Source: Dermacentor variabilis
Lineage: Eukaryota; Arthropoda; Arachnida; Ixodida; Ixodidae
DNA length: 64,000 nucleotides
Assembly (NCBI RefSeq): GCF_050947875.1
Contig: NC_134572.1
Location: forward strand, 115,751,709-115,815,708
Direction: 5' to 3'
In this document: positions 11,990 through 24,200 of the stretch, in pieces
How the letters are laid out: each line of letters opens with the position of its first letter
Position numbering within the stretch: position 1 is the stretch's first letter
Made by a program: the position numbers and the translations under genes
The notes under the pieces: model-generated
Seen by the model: the letters and a program-made list of their open reading frames with translations, nothing else
Told to the model about the DNA's origin: nothing
The model's database searches: none

Positions 11990-12851
11990 GATGGCACTGC
12001 GGGTGTCATTTATGACGTCGACGTTGTCATCCCGAATGACGATTTGCCAATACTGATTAAACCAACGACAGAAGGCACTTTCATTACGAAGACTTCGAGA
12101 CTTGGAAACACACACCGTGTCAAGGTTTTGTTTGAAGGAGACAGCCTTGCTTCCCACGTCGAAGTAGGACATGTCCGCGATACAGTGCGACAATTCTTAC
12201 CGAAGCCCCTCCAGTGCTTCAAGCGTTGCAAGATCGGCCGCGTAATGGGTGTCTGTGTGAACAACGTCGTATGCCCGCGGGGCTCTGTCCCGTTCGGAAG
12301 ACGGCTGCCGCACAGGTGTTTTAAAGTGCCCTAACTGCAGTGGTGCTTCCAACGCCTCATTAAAGGGTGGCCCGCGGGTGCGGAAGGGATTCGCGACACT
12401 CAAACAAATGGTGCGGGACAATTCAACCAATCGAGAGGCTGCTGCCACTCTTTGATGACGTCGGCACCGACACCGAAGACGTTCACGAAAAACTGCTGCT
12501 GCAGGTAGTGACATGCCATCTTCCGCCATAGGAGTTGCCGCATCAATGCACTGCACCATCAAGACGAATACAAGGAAAACAAATAAAGTGGAAAGATTCG
12601 CCCAACCTGAAAAATATCCTGAGCTGCCGAGAGCCCAACGCGCTGCTGAGTTACCTCAAAAGGCACAGACCTCGACGGCTGCAGCAACTGTTGAAGCGAC
12701 GTTGTCTGACGATCTTCAGGTCACCAATATTTAGCTGTTTTTCGTGAATGTCATTCGCGTTATAGTGAACAAAATGAGAACTTCGTCTGGGCAAAGCGCA
12801 CTACAGGTGCTGGACACTCGAGTCCAGTGCTTGCAGCCCTTGGTTGACATC
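11990..12851 (+). pseudogene. LINE ORF1 (gag-like) remnant
   Basis: Reads GVIYDVDVVIPNDDLPIL, then RVKVLFEGDSLASHVEVGH, then VRQFLPKPLQCFKRCKIG. The last piece is the start of the gag-like zinc-knuckle block (family: C-x2-C-x4-H-x4-C). Here the second Cys position reads Arg and the spacing is disturbed, so the first knuckle is broken. Downstream pieces (MVRDNSTNREAAA; basic RHRRR; PELPRAQRAAELPQKA; QSALQVLDTRV) are in shifted frames. Function in the family: RNA-binding chaperone for the retrotransposition particle. Non-functional here. Confidence 0.75.
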
Positions 12852-15800
12852 ATGGCTCGCCGCAAGCCGTCGTTTCGTGACGAGGTCCGGAACGCGTTGA
12901 TATTTTTATAGCCGAACGCCACAGGACTTAAAAGTCACGCATGTCAGACTTTCGACAGTTTGTGTTCATGAATCAGTGCACCATTATCGTCCTCTGCGAG
13001 CCCCTATCAGCTCACACCGGACGGTTAGGGTATGAGTGCTTCATCTCCGCCACACTCGGAGAATGCAGCAAGACAATCGGTTTCGTACGACGTGATCTTA
13101 CCTGTGTCAATCATCCAATGCCACTGCCGCTTGACGATGAAAACCAGTAAGTGCGTGTGACAGTAAATAAACGCAAGCTCCCTTTCAAAATAGTTGAAGC
13201 TTACATATTGCCCTCAAGTCGGCCGAACTGCGAGCTATTGCGGCGAATCCCGACAGCGACTCCCCAGCCTTGGGTGATAAGTGAAGATCTTAATGCCCAC
13301 CACTATCTCTGGCTCTAAGCTGAACTCCAAGGGCAGCAGATCATTGTCATTTGCCTCTGCAGTCGCGTTTCGGCGACTTCAGACAAATACATACCCACAC
13401 CCAAAATACATTAACAAAATCACAGGGGGCAAGGAAAGCGACCAATGTAGGCTCTGTTCAGAAACAGGAACACTCACACACATAATGTGGGAATGCACCT
13501 CGCTCCCGTTCTCTCATCCCCCCGTCAGCAGCGAGACTGACTGGACAGCCTGGCTCAGTTCCGGGGACGTCGACCGACAGCTTTAACTGGTGGACTGGGC
13601 GGAAAAGGCCAAGCAGGCCCAGGGCCTTACTTGAGTCCCAACCCTCAGCCACGTCCCCCTTTACCCTTCGCCCTTTCAATAAAGTTTATCACAGCTGAAC
13701 AAGAGCTGTGTTTGTTAATTGATGGAAGTCCCACTTTTATGCGTGAAACTGTCTACAGTCGCTGCCTGGACCTCCCCTTGTTTCACGCTCCCTCACTAGA
13801 AACGTTAGGTTGTGCTCGGATATCGAAACACGGGGAAATGACCACTTCACCACTTAGGTTTGAAAGTCTGACGGACTCCAAGTTACCTGGCCTCACCCAA
13901 TGTATCGACTGGCCGATGCTCAAATCAATTGCGGAAGCCCAGAGGACACTATAAGAGGTGCCCCAGAGGCTGGCACACATTCACTTTCGAGAACATCGGC
14001 ATGCACCAACTACGACATTGAGCTGGAGAAGCTTTTTGCAATTCGTCGCTGTGCCGAGCGAAGATATAGGCGTACAAAGTCCGTACACAACTTGAGGTTG
14101 GCCAGACAAACTCAAAAGAAAATTCTGTGTCGCATGGACAAACTTGCAACGCAAAGATGTATGTCATTCTGCGAACCTTTGGATTCGAGAAAACCTTTGT
14201 CTCACATATGGAGAGCTGTTCGTGGTATCCGCGGAACCCAGCAGTGCCACCCTTTCAAGCCTCTGGCCCTTCACCAACAATGCAGGAGGATTGACGTCGC
14301 TGACGATTTCTGCAGGAGGATTGCTGGCGAAACTAGTTCCGCTTGAACAACGACGCTCGACCGCCCACTGATTTCACGCGACCCCCGCATGGACAGTCTT
14401 TTCCCTATGGATGAACTCGAAGCCGCATTTGCCTTGTGCAAGCGTTCATGATCGCCAGGACCCGATGATATAACCTACCGTGACCTATGTAATCTTGGCG
14501 AAGAGGCCCGGAAAGTGTTTTTACTCTTGTTGAACAGCTCCTGGCAGAGAGGCACGTTTAACCAGAAATGGAAGACCAGTTGTCTGATTCCAGTGCTAAA
14601 GCCTGACAATTCACCTGCAGACATTGCATCATACCGACTGATTTCGCTTGCCAGGTGCATCAGAAATCTAATGGAGAGGATGGTTCTTGCATGATTAGAA
14701 TAGTACCTCGAACATTACGAAGTATATCAAGAACAATGGTTCGTTTAACCGTTGACCGTTTTCCAGAGACAATGTTGTCGAATTGGGGACGTACGTCGAG
14801 CACCAGAAGTCCTGCAAACGATTATCTGCTGCCCTGTTCCTGGGTGTTAAAGAAGCATGCAATAATGAAATACGTGAAGCGATCTTCAGCGCGTTAAATG
14901 CAATAAGGCTTGGACGCAAGATCTGTTTCTGGATTAGTGGCTACCTACAAAAGATATCCTTTTTCATAGTTGCCGAGAATGGCCCAACCTCCCAGCATTA
15001 CAGTAAACGTGGAGTCCCTCAAGGCGGAGTATTCAGCCTAACGCTCTTCAATCTAACACTCACTGGACTAGCTGACATCCTTCTATCCACTATACGGCTC
15101 TTCATCTATGCCGACGAGATTTGTATTTGTACGTCGGATGCGACGCGACTTCAGCTTCGCTCGCATTTTCACAAGGCAGCCAGTTTAACATCATCCCAGC
15201 TTCGGAACAAGGACATCAAATATCACGTTAAAGGTCTGCAGTGATGGCATTTACCAGAAAACCAATGCCTCCATACGTGATATCCTTTGACGAAGTGCTA
15301 GCTGATCATGTACAGCCCAAGCCACAGATTATTGGGGCTGGTTATCGACAGAAATCTCTCATCGGCTCCTCATGTAAATTATGTGAATAAACAACTGACG
15401 GGAATTTGCCATATGTTTAGGTTCCTAGCAGGAAAGGCCTGGGGAGTGTTAATACGCTCTATGCTGCAACTGAACAGGGTCCCATTTATTGGATTTCTGC
15501 AGTACAGCCTACACGTCATCTCCAAAACCTGCATAACTAACCTGAATACCATCAAAAGTATGGAAGTCCAAGTCCTGGAGGACATGCCTTAGTAAACCGC
15601 GGAACGCGTCCATGACAGAAGGTATTGCAATCTTGCAAGGTTACACTATCAGAACGCACATTACCATTGAAACAATGCGTGTGCACATAAGGCACTTCCC
15701 CCAGACCGCTACCCACCACCTCTCAAATCTCCTAGTATAAAGGCCTCACACGAAATTCAGAGCAACTGTATACGCGCAACGCGCCTCTCTTACGTCAGGG

Positions 15801-16839
15801 TACGCACCTGCGGCAAGCCTTCGATTAATCCGTGGTGTGTGAGCCGTACTCAAGTAAACTTCACAATCCCAGGACTTCAGAAAAAGTCGCACTTACCATC
15901 ATCTGCACTGAAGCAACTTGGTTTCTCTTCTTGTACGAGAAGGACAGCGACTGCACACAAGTCTATATTGATGGCGCGACTACATCAACCACTTCCATTG
16001 GTGCTGTAGTCATACAACAATGGGTATAACGCAACGGTTCAAGATAGCTCATATAACTACGTACCTGCAGCTGCAGAGCTCGCTGTTCTCCGGGCTGCGC
16101 TTCATCTGATTAATACAGGGATTCATGGAAAATGGGCAGTCTTCTGCGATTAAAGGCCGGCCTTACAATGCTTGCAGTCATTTCTACGATATGGAACTCA
16201 CGATCAGGTGACGTGCAAAAACGTGGAACTTATTCATCACTTGAGAGAAAAAGGCCATATTATTTCTTTTCAGTGGACACCAGGCCACTGCAGTGTCATT
16301 GGAAATGACGCAGATAAGGCAGCTCAGACGTCAAACCGAGAAGACCTCTGCGTCCCCAGTTATCTGTCAAGGAGAGACGCTGCGAGACAGCTTTGGATTC
16401 TAGCACGCACATTCTCGTTAGCTGAGTGGAATACCGCACATACAAGGCGCACATGACTGTATAGACTAGACCCTTCAGTGCCACTTGGACATCCGCCCGA
16501 ACTGCACTGACAGTCTCTTCTGTGTCCGTTGTGGTTGGGAGTTGCCTTCACGAAAGCTTACTCAGCACTAATAGGAATGGCTGACAAAATTGCACGTGAT
16601 GTCTGTGGCTGCGAGAACAATATTGACCACCTATTGTGCCACTGCCCTCAATTTGCTCAAACACAAGCACTACTCAAGCACAAACACAATGTATTTCCAA
16701 CGCATTGACGAAACTACATGATCGTAATCTGAATGAACAGACAAATCGAGGCCACCGTCCCCATCGATCATCGGCTAAGAAGACAGTGATCATACTTTTG
16801 TGCTTTCTGAGAACGATTGGCCTGTGCGAGCGCCTTTGA
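12852..16839 (+). pseudogene. LINE ORF2 remnant: endonuclease, reverse transcriptase, RNase H
   Basis: Likely start ATG at 12852 (MARRKPSFRDEVRNALIFL), then a stop and frameshift into DFRQFVFMNQCTIIVLCEP, an APE-type endonuclease. The endonuclease is interrupted at 13361 by a nested element and resumes at about 13694 (LLIDGSPTFMRETVYSRCLD). The reverse transcriptase is read from about 14400. Motif A reads FLGVKEACN, where the family has Asp at the Gly (14843-14845). Motif B GVPQGGVFSLTLFN is clear. Motif C reads YADE instead of YADD (Glu at 15116-15118). RNase H follows (YIDGATT near 15965; AAELAVLRAALHLIN; FQWTPGHCSVIGN near 16270). The C-terminal Cys block and LLCFLRTIGLCERL end at 16839. 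Both lost aspartates are catalytic in this family, so the enzyme would be dead even without the stops. Confidence 0.88.
13361..13693 (+). mobile_element. Nested 5'-truncated LINE 3' end of a second family
   Basis: Inside the endonuclease region of the larger element, frames switch abruptly to FRRLQTNTYPHPKYINKI, CRLCSETGTLTHIMWEC, then DWTAWLSSGDVDRQL and LVDWAEKAKQAQGL. This is the C-terminus of a different LINE family with a C-x2-C...H...C knuckle. A short UTR with CAATAAAG follows, then host coding resumes. The host reading frame before (SLSFAS) and after (AEQELCLLIDGSPTF) is consistent with one original stretch. No clear target duplication: at most 2-3 shared bases. Younger than its host element. 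Confidence 0.8.
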
Positions 16840-17035
16840 CTCCGTAGTGCTGTCCGTGCATGTCTCTCTCTTTCTCTCTACCCCTCTCTCTCTTTCTCTC
16901 TCTCCATTCTTTCTATTCCCCTTCCCCCTTCCCTAAGCCTACGATAGCCAGCCAGACTCTTGACTGGTTAACATTCGTGCCTTCTTTTTTTTAGCTCTCT
17001 CTCTCTCTTTCTCTCTCTCCCTCTCAAAGCACTGC

Positions 17036-17668
17036 CAATAACAAAGTACGAAAGAATGCCTGCCAAACGGCTAGAGTGAGTCAATCGGTTGCGCGCTGGC
17101 GCGCGTCTCTTGTTGGATTAAACCGCCATTCATCGCGACGTGCGGTAAACACAAGGCACGCCGCGCTGGCGTGCATTTCCGCGCGCCAGCATGCATACGT
17201 GTACTTTGTTTTTTAGATGGACTTCACACGCCCTGAGTGCACCTGGCTCCAAAAACGACGAAGCCAAGTGAACGCACCATCACGCTCTATCCAATCAGCT
17301 CCGCAGCACTGTAAAATAAGTTACACCCTCATTAGTGAATAAGGGTCCAAATTATTTTACAGCATGCCAGAGCCCGGACAGCGTTTCTGCCTTGCGCTCT
17401 GGCATGAGTGGTTATGCGCACACACAATAGCTTTCCCGTTGAGAAGCTGCGTACACACCACAACCCGGTGCGTGAATATACTGGTCGGAGTGGAACGGAT
17501 ATCAAACGTCATGCTAAATATACATTATCTTTTCAATCATGGGTCACCGACAATTACGCCGACGCTTTTTTTTTCCGTCGGTCTCATCTCGCGCACCACT
17601 GACGTACGGCGCCGGCAACGCCAATTAACACTGGTAACATGGTTGCTGAATCGCTCAACCGGTAACAT
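17036..17668. other. No recognisable gene
   Basis: GC-rich, with an inverted repeat GCTGGCGCGCG (near 17095) against CGCGCGCCAGC (near 17192). A + frame of 190 codons begins at 17364 but crosses into the retrotransposon fragment in the wrong frame, so I do not call it a gene. Confidence 0.5.
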
Positions 17669-17676
17669 CGCGCCGG

Positions 17677-18230
17677 TTTGCGCTCGTGGTAACCCTGGTG
17701 GAAGACGGAGTTGCAGACGTGGATCCAACCTGTGGAGACGTGCGTTCGTGAATTCACTGGTGTTCCACACTTCTGTGCCACCTGTGGCTCGGCGTGGCAT
17801 TCATGAACTCCTATTCCTTCCGCATTGGAATGACCGACAGCCGTGCTTGCGACACCTGCGGCTACGAGGTGACGATCGAGAGAGAGGCTCCTCTGTGACT
17901 GTCCCCGTTACAATTTACCAAGAAAAGTGCTCGTGACCGCGTTCAAAAAACTGGTCAATCGCTCCTTCCCAGAAGAAAAAGTTCTAGGACACTGGTCCAG
18001 ATGGGTTTCGGCACTAAAGGCCTTAAGGGCTCTGCTGAAGTTTTTAAGCACATGCGAATTGTGCGAACGTCTTTGAAGGCTGTCGCGCGTAGCGTCGCGT
18101 TACTGTGTGAATTTTTGCTTCTTTTTTTTCTCCTTCTTCTTTCTCGTTTTATTCCCTTCAGCCCTTTCCTCAGCCCAGGGTAGCCAGCCGGTACTTACAC
18201 TGGCTAACCTCCCTGTCTCTCTCTCTCTCG
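17677..18230 (+). mobile_element. I-group LINE 3' end with inverted 5' piece (twin priming)
   Basis: The + strand from about 17768 reads TLLCHLWLGVAFMNSYSF, then CDTCGYE, then a C-terminus ending LSTCELCERL with stop at 18074-18076. The 3' UTR contains CAGCCCAGGGTAGCCAGCCG and GGCTAACCTCCCTG and ends in CT repeats. The stretch that should precede it (RLDPRLQLRLPPGLPRAQ) is present on the opposite strand, 17677-17770. CGCGCCGG flanks the whole at 17669-17676 and 18231-18238, a candidate 8 bp target duplication. Coding frames are broken, so this is an inactive copy. Same family as the 12-17 kb element. Confidence 0.85.
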
Positions 18231-18238
18231 CGCGCCGG

Positions 18239-21125
18239 CGTTGTGAGGCGCCTGGTTTCTGCCAGGGAGCTGTTCCTGCCGCGCAGAAGTGGTCTCGCAT
18301 GGTGCGCAATGCCATGTCACCGCCGCGCAAATACCGTGCGAGGAACTTAAGCGCGACGCTAAACCCTGCTATTTACTTGCAATGCTTCGCCTTCTGGCAA
18401 AACGGCCAATGTCGGGAAGATACTATATAGGCGCAATTATGTTGATACGTTCACCCTCTCGAGTAAGAAAGCGCAGAAGCAGTCGTTTTCGCGTTAACCC
18501 CTTTTCTGCCATGACAAATCTAGACTTTTTCATATTGCGGAATTTTATTTGACCCTGCATACTTAGCGCCAAATTTTTTTTTCAAAAAATGCGATACCAG
18601 AAATGCACATTGTATTTTTCTGGCCTTGACGAAAAAAGAATAGACAGGTCATTGTGCATTATTTATTTGTCAAAATAACAAAAAGCTGCACATAAACAGG
18701 TGGACGAAAATTGCGGAAAGTTCACGACGAGTTTACTCGTAATCGGCGCTTAATTGATTAAATTCAACAATGCAATGTCAAAGTGCTTTCTTTACGTTCG
18801 CTAATTTCGCACGTATTACGGTCAATGCAGGCTGACTGAAGTTGACAGCAAAACGAGGTTTGGAGGCTTTTTTTTTTTGACAACATGCTTTTTGCGCCTC
18901 TCTCTCATCCCTTTGTTCGTTTACTACAGGGAGAGTGGATAGGTACTGACGTCAACGAACGCCCGCCGCTACGCTGAGATATCGCATTATCCGTGACGTC
19001 ATGAGTGGAAGTACTGCCTTAAACGATCGATTGGCAAGTATACCAGTCCGTTGGAAAGGTCAGCCGGAGCGCAAGTACGTCCGCCGGCGTTGCCTAGAAG
19101 AATGTCACGCATACTTCGCAGCGGGCACAAAATGAACCGCCCGGACGACGCCGGGTGACATGGGCAGTGCGGCTGCTCTTTATATGCGTGCGCCTCTTTG
19201 AGTCTTCTCACCGAGGGGAGGGACTCCATTAAGGAGCGGTCCCGTAGAGATACATATATTGTCCCCACGCGACCTACCCTCCCCCCCCCCTCCACCCCTC
19301 TGTGTCCACATCGCGGGCCGAGCCACGTACGGGGAGTGTCTTCGGAGGATGTGCGACGGGGCCAAGTCTTGGCCGAATCAATTATGCAGGCTGGCTTGGA
19401 GGACGTGGACGATGCCCCGCCAGTGCGCGTTGTTTGTTCCTTTGCTTTATTCGCCAAGTCTTAGGGGCCGTTCGCTCCGCTCATCGTGGTTGATGGTGAC
19501 CAGCAGGAGTGATTCTGCCGAGCAGGCGAAAAGATTCTGCTCACGAAAGCAACCGCTGGAGATCCAAGGCCTAAGCGTTTCTCGGAGCTCGTCCGAGAGC
19601 AAAGGGCAGTGTAAACGGGGAGGGAGACAAGATCGTACCGGTACCTTGTTGTCATGACCCCCCCTCCTGTTCTCCGCGGTAATCGTTTATTCCGAACGAT
19701 CATTATCCGCCTCTATCTTTGTCTGCATTATACTGCACTCAGTGCGTGTATGAGAGACATGCGCCCAATGCTCTGATGGCAGGAGAAACGAGCCCGAGAG
19801 TGGCGGAGAGGTGTGTGGAGTGATGAGCATAGAAAATCAGAGGTTAGCTGGTTGGGCAACCTTACCGCAGGACACGTATATAGTTGGACATCATATGGAG
19901 TGAGGTTATTTGTATAGCCGCAGGGAGCTTTCATTTGCCTGATGATAGTGAGCTTGATCACGGCTCGGCTGTGGACGCGTTGAAAGCGTGGGTGCCGCAT
20001 GCAGGTGCTGATATAGACTCGTGCACAGGCATATTGACGTGTGTTGTCGTGCTACACGAAAGACAGAGAGAGAAAGAAAGCTAGAGAGAAAGAGAGAAAG
20101 ACAGACATGCTTCAATGCTCACACAAAGGGAGCAATGCACATCAGTACAAACAATAAAATATGCAGAAACGGGCTATGAAAACGAATCTGTAGCCCACGT
20201 GCACCCAGACATCATATAAACACGAAGAGAGGACCTGCTCACATGTTGCCGACTTGGATATGCGAGCTCACAGAAGCTTCTTGCTTGTACTGTTCCGAAT
20301 TATCGTAACTGTCAACACGCAGTTAAAACAAAAGATGTGTCAATTGCTCGTTAACTATTTCACAGCGAAAAGAAGGAGAAAAAGACAATCACTTGAAAAG
20401 CGGCTTTGGTAGCCAACTCGTATAGTGAGCGAGACTGACGTAAACAAGTCAGAAACAAGGAATGACACCGAAACACACAGAAGATATGGATGAATGAATA
20501 CAGATAAAACACAGAACTATCGCAGAAGTGCATTGATAGGCAGACTCCTGTTGGCCAACGCCACGAAGGCAAACAGTGATTAATTTTGTCTCGTGCATCA
20601 TGCTCGAAAGGCTGCGAGCCCTCCAACTTCCGTTCTTCCCTTCTATTTCCCAGACGTCATCAATTTCTACCGATGGAAACCAATTGAGACGCACGCCACC
20701 TCATATTTCTTGATATCGCAAACAAATATCAAAGTTTGAAAGACTTGTTCTTCATGCCCTGCTGAATCTAACGGTTGAATGTGTTTAAGATTCACATCGA
20801 TCCTAAGAAAGGTGTCCTAGTGAATGGACTTCCGCGATCGGTTGAGTGGTTACTTCCTCGTTTTATTTAGCATTGTATATGCCTATTATTGCTTCAAATA
20901 AGTCGTTTTGAATTCGATTTAGTTAAAGACTGCTGAAGAGTATCTGCTGACGAAAAAAACTGTCTGTGCATATCAACACCGTTGCGAACGATTAAAAAGT
21001 TCTACAATGACAAGTCTCGAGTGTGCTTCCGCAATATTTTGCCAGATCATCATCTGGAGCAATTTATGCTTTCGGTCTGTATTCGCCGATCTTCATTAAA
21101 TCTTTACGCCATCTTTCTCCCGTTG
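18239..21125. other. No recognisable gene
   Basis: Nearly 3 kb with only short overlapping frames. The frame of 152 codons on minus (18999-19457) and its partners are in GC-rich DNA and match nothing I know. GA-rich tract near 20060-20105. Confidence 0.45.
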
Positions 21126-21207
21126 CGAGAGATGATGATGATGATGAGACGGGGTTTTATGGCGCAAGGGCCAAGTATGGCCAAAGAGCGCCAAGCTAGA
21201 CGAGAGA
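21126..21207 (-). mobile_element. Short (ATC)n-tailed retroinsert, copy 1
   Basis: On the minus strand: GGCGCTCTTTGGCCATACTT, GGCCCTTGCGCCATAAAACC, then CCGTCTC and an ATC-repeat tail (21133-21146 on plus). It is the reversed counterpart of the insertion at 41501-41563. CGAGAGA occurs on both sides (21126-21132 and 21201-21207), a weak 7 bp candidate target duplication. Confidence 0.7.
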
Positions 21208-24200
21208 GCCCTACGCAATATTTTGCTCGCTGAAAGTGGGTACCACGTACCTCGTCCTTCCGATTTTGTATTGTTCCATTTATTTGTTGGATCATACCAC
21301 TAATATCCCTCACCCGACTCCATCATAAACAATTAGGCATATCAATAACCCAGTTAAGTTAGACTAACTCATGCTAACTCGCGATACGCCATGCTATCCC
21401 ACAACATTGATCTCAGTCCTACAGCCAATCGAGAGGGCAGCGACTGAAGACGCTGCGCATTCCCGTGCATTAAATTTAGAAGCAGGAAACTGCACTTAGG
21501 ACGCTCTGTGCATGAGTTACAATAACGGGGACTGGACAGTCAGAAAACGAGAGTACGCTCGGGAAGCGGAAGTGGATGCAATGTAAGAAAGGGACACAGA
21601 GCGACCAATTGCCGGTCGTAACAGACTATACTTCTTCGCCCAAGGCCAATAGATGCAACAAAAAGAAAAAAAAAGAAAGGAAAACATTCGTCCGGGTGAC
21701 CGGGCTCCTCTTTTCTCAAATGTCAGGGACGGCTGATGCAGAGAACACATGCGCAATGCGGAGATTACGGACGGCAGCAAGCGAAAAAAAAGAAAACAAG
21801 CGTGGGAATAAAAATAAAGATAAATCAGGTGCGTAAAGAAGAGCAAAACTTTGTCTTCGGGTAAAAGAAAACGAACTTGGCCGGCGGCGCGACATGCGAT
21901 AGCGCCTTCCGTTTCCGGTAGCGTCTCACTCTTGCATTTCTTATTTCGTTTTTCTTCACCCCTTCGCAATCTTAGCGACTACCTCGAGAAAAGACATTAT
22001 TAAAAAAAAGCGGGCACCTATGGAAGGATTGCCTCTAATGGAGATGGACGGCAGCTAGTCTCGGAGTCAGATCCCCGGGGGATTTGGGCACAAGCGCTCG
22101 AGCTAGAAGGAAGGAGGCGTCGCGCTGTTCTAGCCTGGTACACTTTATACTTGAGCGTGGATGAGTGCGATTCAGGACAGTCGCAGCAAGATCCTTCACG
22201 TTGTTTTCTTTGAGGAGACTTGGAACAAAATAAAGAGAGTGAGGGAAGCACGCTATCAAAAGAAAATTATGTTTGTGCGGGAACATAGTAACGCTTTCGT
22301 GCTTATTTTGTAGTCGCTCTAATTTGCCTTGCATTTGCTGTTTTGTGCAGTGTGGAAGCTCTCAGGAAAATTGAACCATGCATGTTTAATGTTAAGGGTA
22401 ATATCACAATGTGTTGCGTATAATGTGAGGCGCGCCTTGTAATGCAAAGGATGGGCCCGGCTAATCTTATTAGGACGTGAATGAAAAACCAAAAGAAACT
22501 GTGGAGCCAATTTCGTACTGTACAACATTTCCAGCGTGCTGGCAACTGTTCGACAAAAAAACAGAAATAAAAGGTAAACCTCCGTTTATACACGAAGTTC
22601 AAATCCCGGAGAAAAACTGCGACGAAAACCCACAATTGTCGCGCTGTATACATATGGAACCACAGACTGTGCGACACGTGATCCGCGCCTAGATAAGGGC
22701 GCGAATTAGTGGACGCATTGTTTGAGAAATTTACTGAATGGCGTTGCCAGAGTCAAATTTATTGGCTTCAACTTCAAGCTTGCATCGCCTCGATTCTTGG
22801 GGAAAGTCGAAGGCGTCTTTATAACTTTTGCTATGAACTTATTTTCTTCGCCCGGCTCTTTTAATGTATTTAGCTCACATTTATTGACCTATTAAATATA
22901 GAACTGCGACAACTTTTGTTAGAATACAACGCGGTGCATACATGGTATGTTCCCGTGTGAACCACAGGAATCGTGCCATTTCTGACATGCTAAGGCATCA
23001 GCATAGGAAAACAAAGGACGCAAAGACCCAAAGCAAGGACGTTAAGCCTCCCTGCGCTGCTGCCTTAGTATGTCGAACCAACTATAGTCAATCAACTCGT
23101 GCTCAGTATTTCTGGCAACTTGGCAATGATCGCTTAGAAAAAAATCGAAAACTGCAGCTTCCGAATTTGCTGTCTTCAGGTTAATTGTTGGCCCCTGGAT
23201 CGTGCTTGCTTTTTCCGTTTTTTCTTGCGTGGCGTCTGACTTATGTTAGTACAAACTGAATGGTGTAGTGGCATAACGGCTGGCCCCTTTCACAACATTA
23301 TTGCACGTAAAGCGATTGATGCAAACGCCTACTACGCACTAACTGTCCGCAGTACATAGCTTCAACTGATGCCACTAACTGTATAACAAGTTAACTAAGG
23401 CATAGAAGTCTTTTAAATTGTTTATTGGGCTAAGCCTCCTCCCCTCCCCCACTTTAGAAGAAGAAATAAAAAAGGAAAAGAACAAAGAAACAGCAGATTA
23501 GATACACATGTGCATTGCACAAGACAACGCGCACTTAGCATGATGATAATGCACCCTGTAAGCTTTTTTGTTTGTTTGTTTGTTTGTTTCTGCTAATTGA
23601 GGCGTTTTCTGTGTTTTTCGCACATATACATTTACCACGTCGAATAGAACACAGAGAGCCTATGCGTTCGGTCCGGCAAAGGACTGACTTTATTATTGCC
23701 ACTTTATTTTGCGTTATTCCTCTACAATGCAAATGCTATTGGTTTTACGGCATCTTACTACATAATAAGCATCATGGACGGGGAAACCATGGCAATATAA
23801 GCTTAGGTAGATGACTTGCCTTTTGGAAAGATGACTTACCTGAAGTAGCTCTTTCGTAATTTGTGATGTACTATGTCTGCACATCGCACACAATGTGCTG
23901 AAGCTTTCACCACGCTGTTCTTTCATTTTCACTTGTGTCAACGCAGCAGTTTACTTCAAATTATTTCGAGCAATTTATCCCGTCCCTTGCTCCGATGAAC
24001 AGAAAGCAGAAAGAGAGATTCACTGTTCGCACTCCATCTACTGCTTCTTAACTTATCCCAACTCAGCCGCGTCTCGAAACCCTCGATAAAGTTCGGTCGA
24101 GATGTCCTATCTTATTAAACTGCGTGCCCGAGCAAATTCAATCTCTGATGCAAGGTCTTGAAGGGTTTCTTGCAGGCCAGCCTCGACAAGGAAGGAACAA

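Larger units (their letters stand above)
11985..17035 (+). mobile_element. Degenerate two-ORF I-group LINE (RNase H-bearing)
   Basis: About 5 kb of decayed non-LTR retrotransposon. In order: the second half of ORF1 with zinc-knuckle remnants, then ORF2 with endonuclease, reverse transcriptase, RNase H and a C-terminal block ending LCERL. The 3' UTR (16840-17035) contains GATAGCCAGCCAGAC, GGTTAACAT and CT-rich runs. The 5' end is missing: the first readable block starts within ORF1. Stops and frameshifts occur throughout, and another LINE end is nested at 13361-13693. The presence of RNase H and the knuckle-bearing ORF1 place it in the I group (I/LOA/R1-like); exact clade is not decided. Confidence 0.9.

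Noticed and set aside
17364..17936. 190-codon open frame on +
   Set aside because: Enters the LINE fragment in the wrong frame and has no domain of its own.
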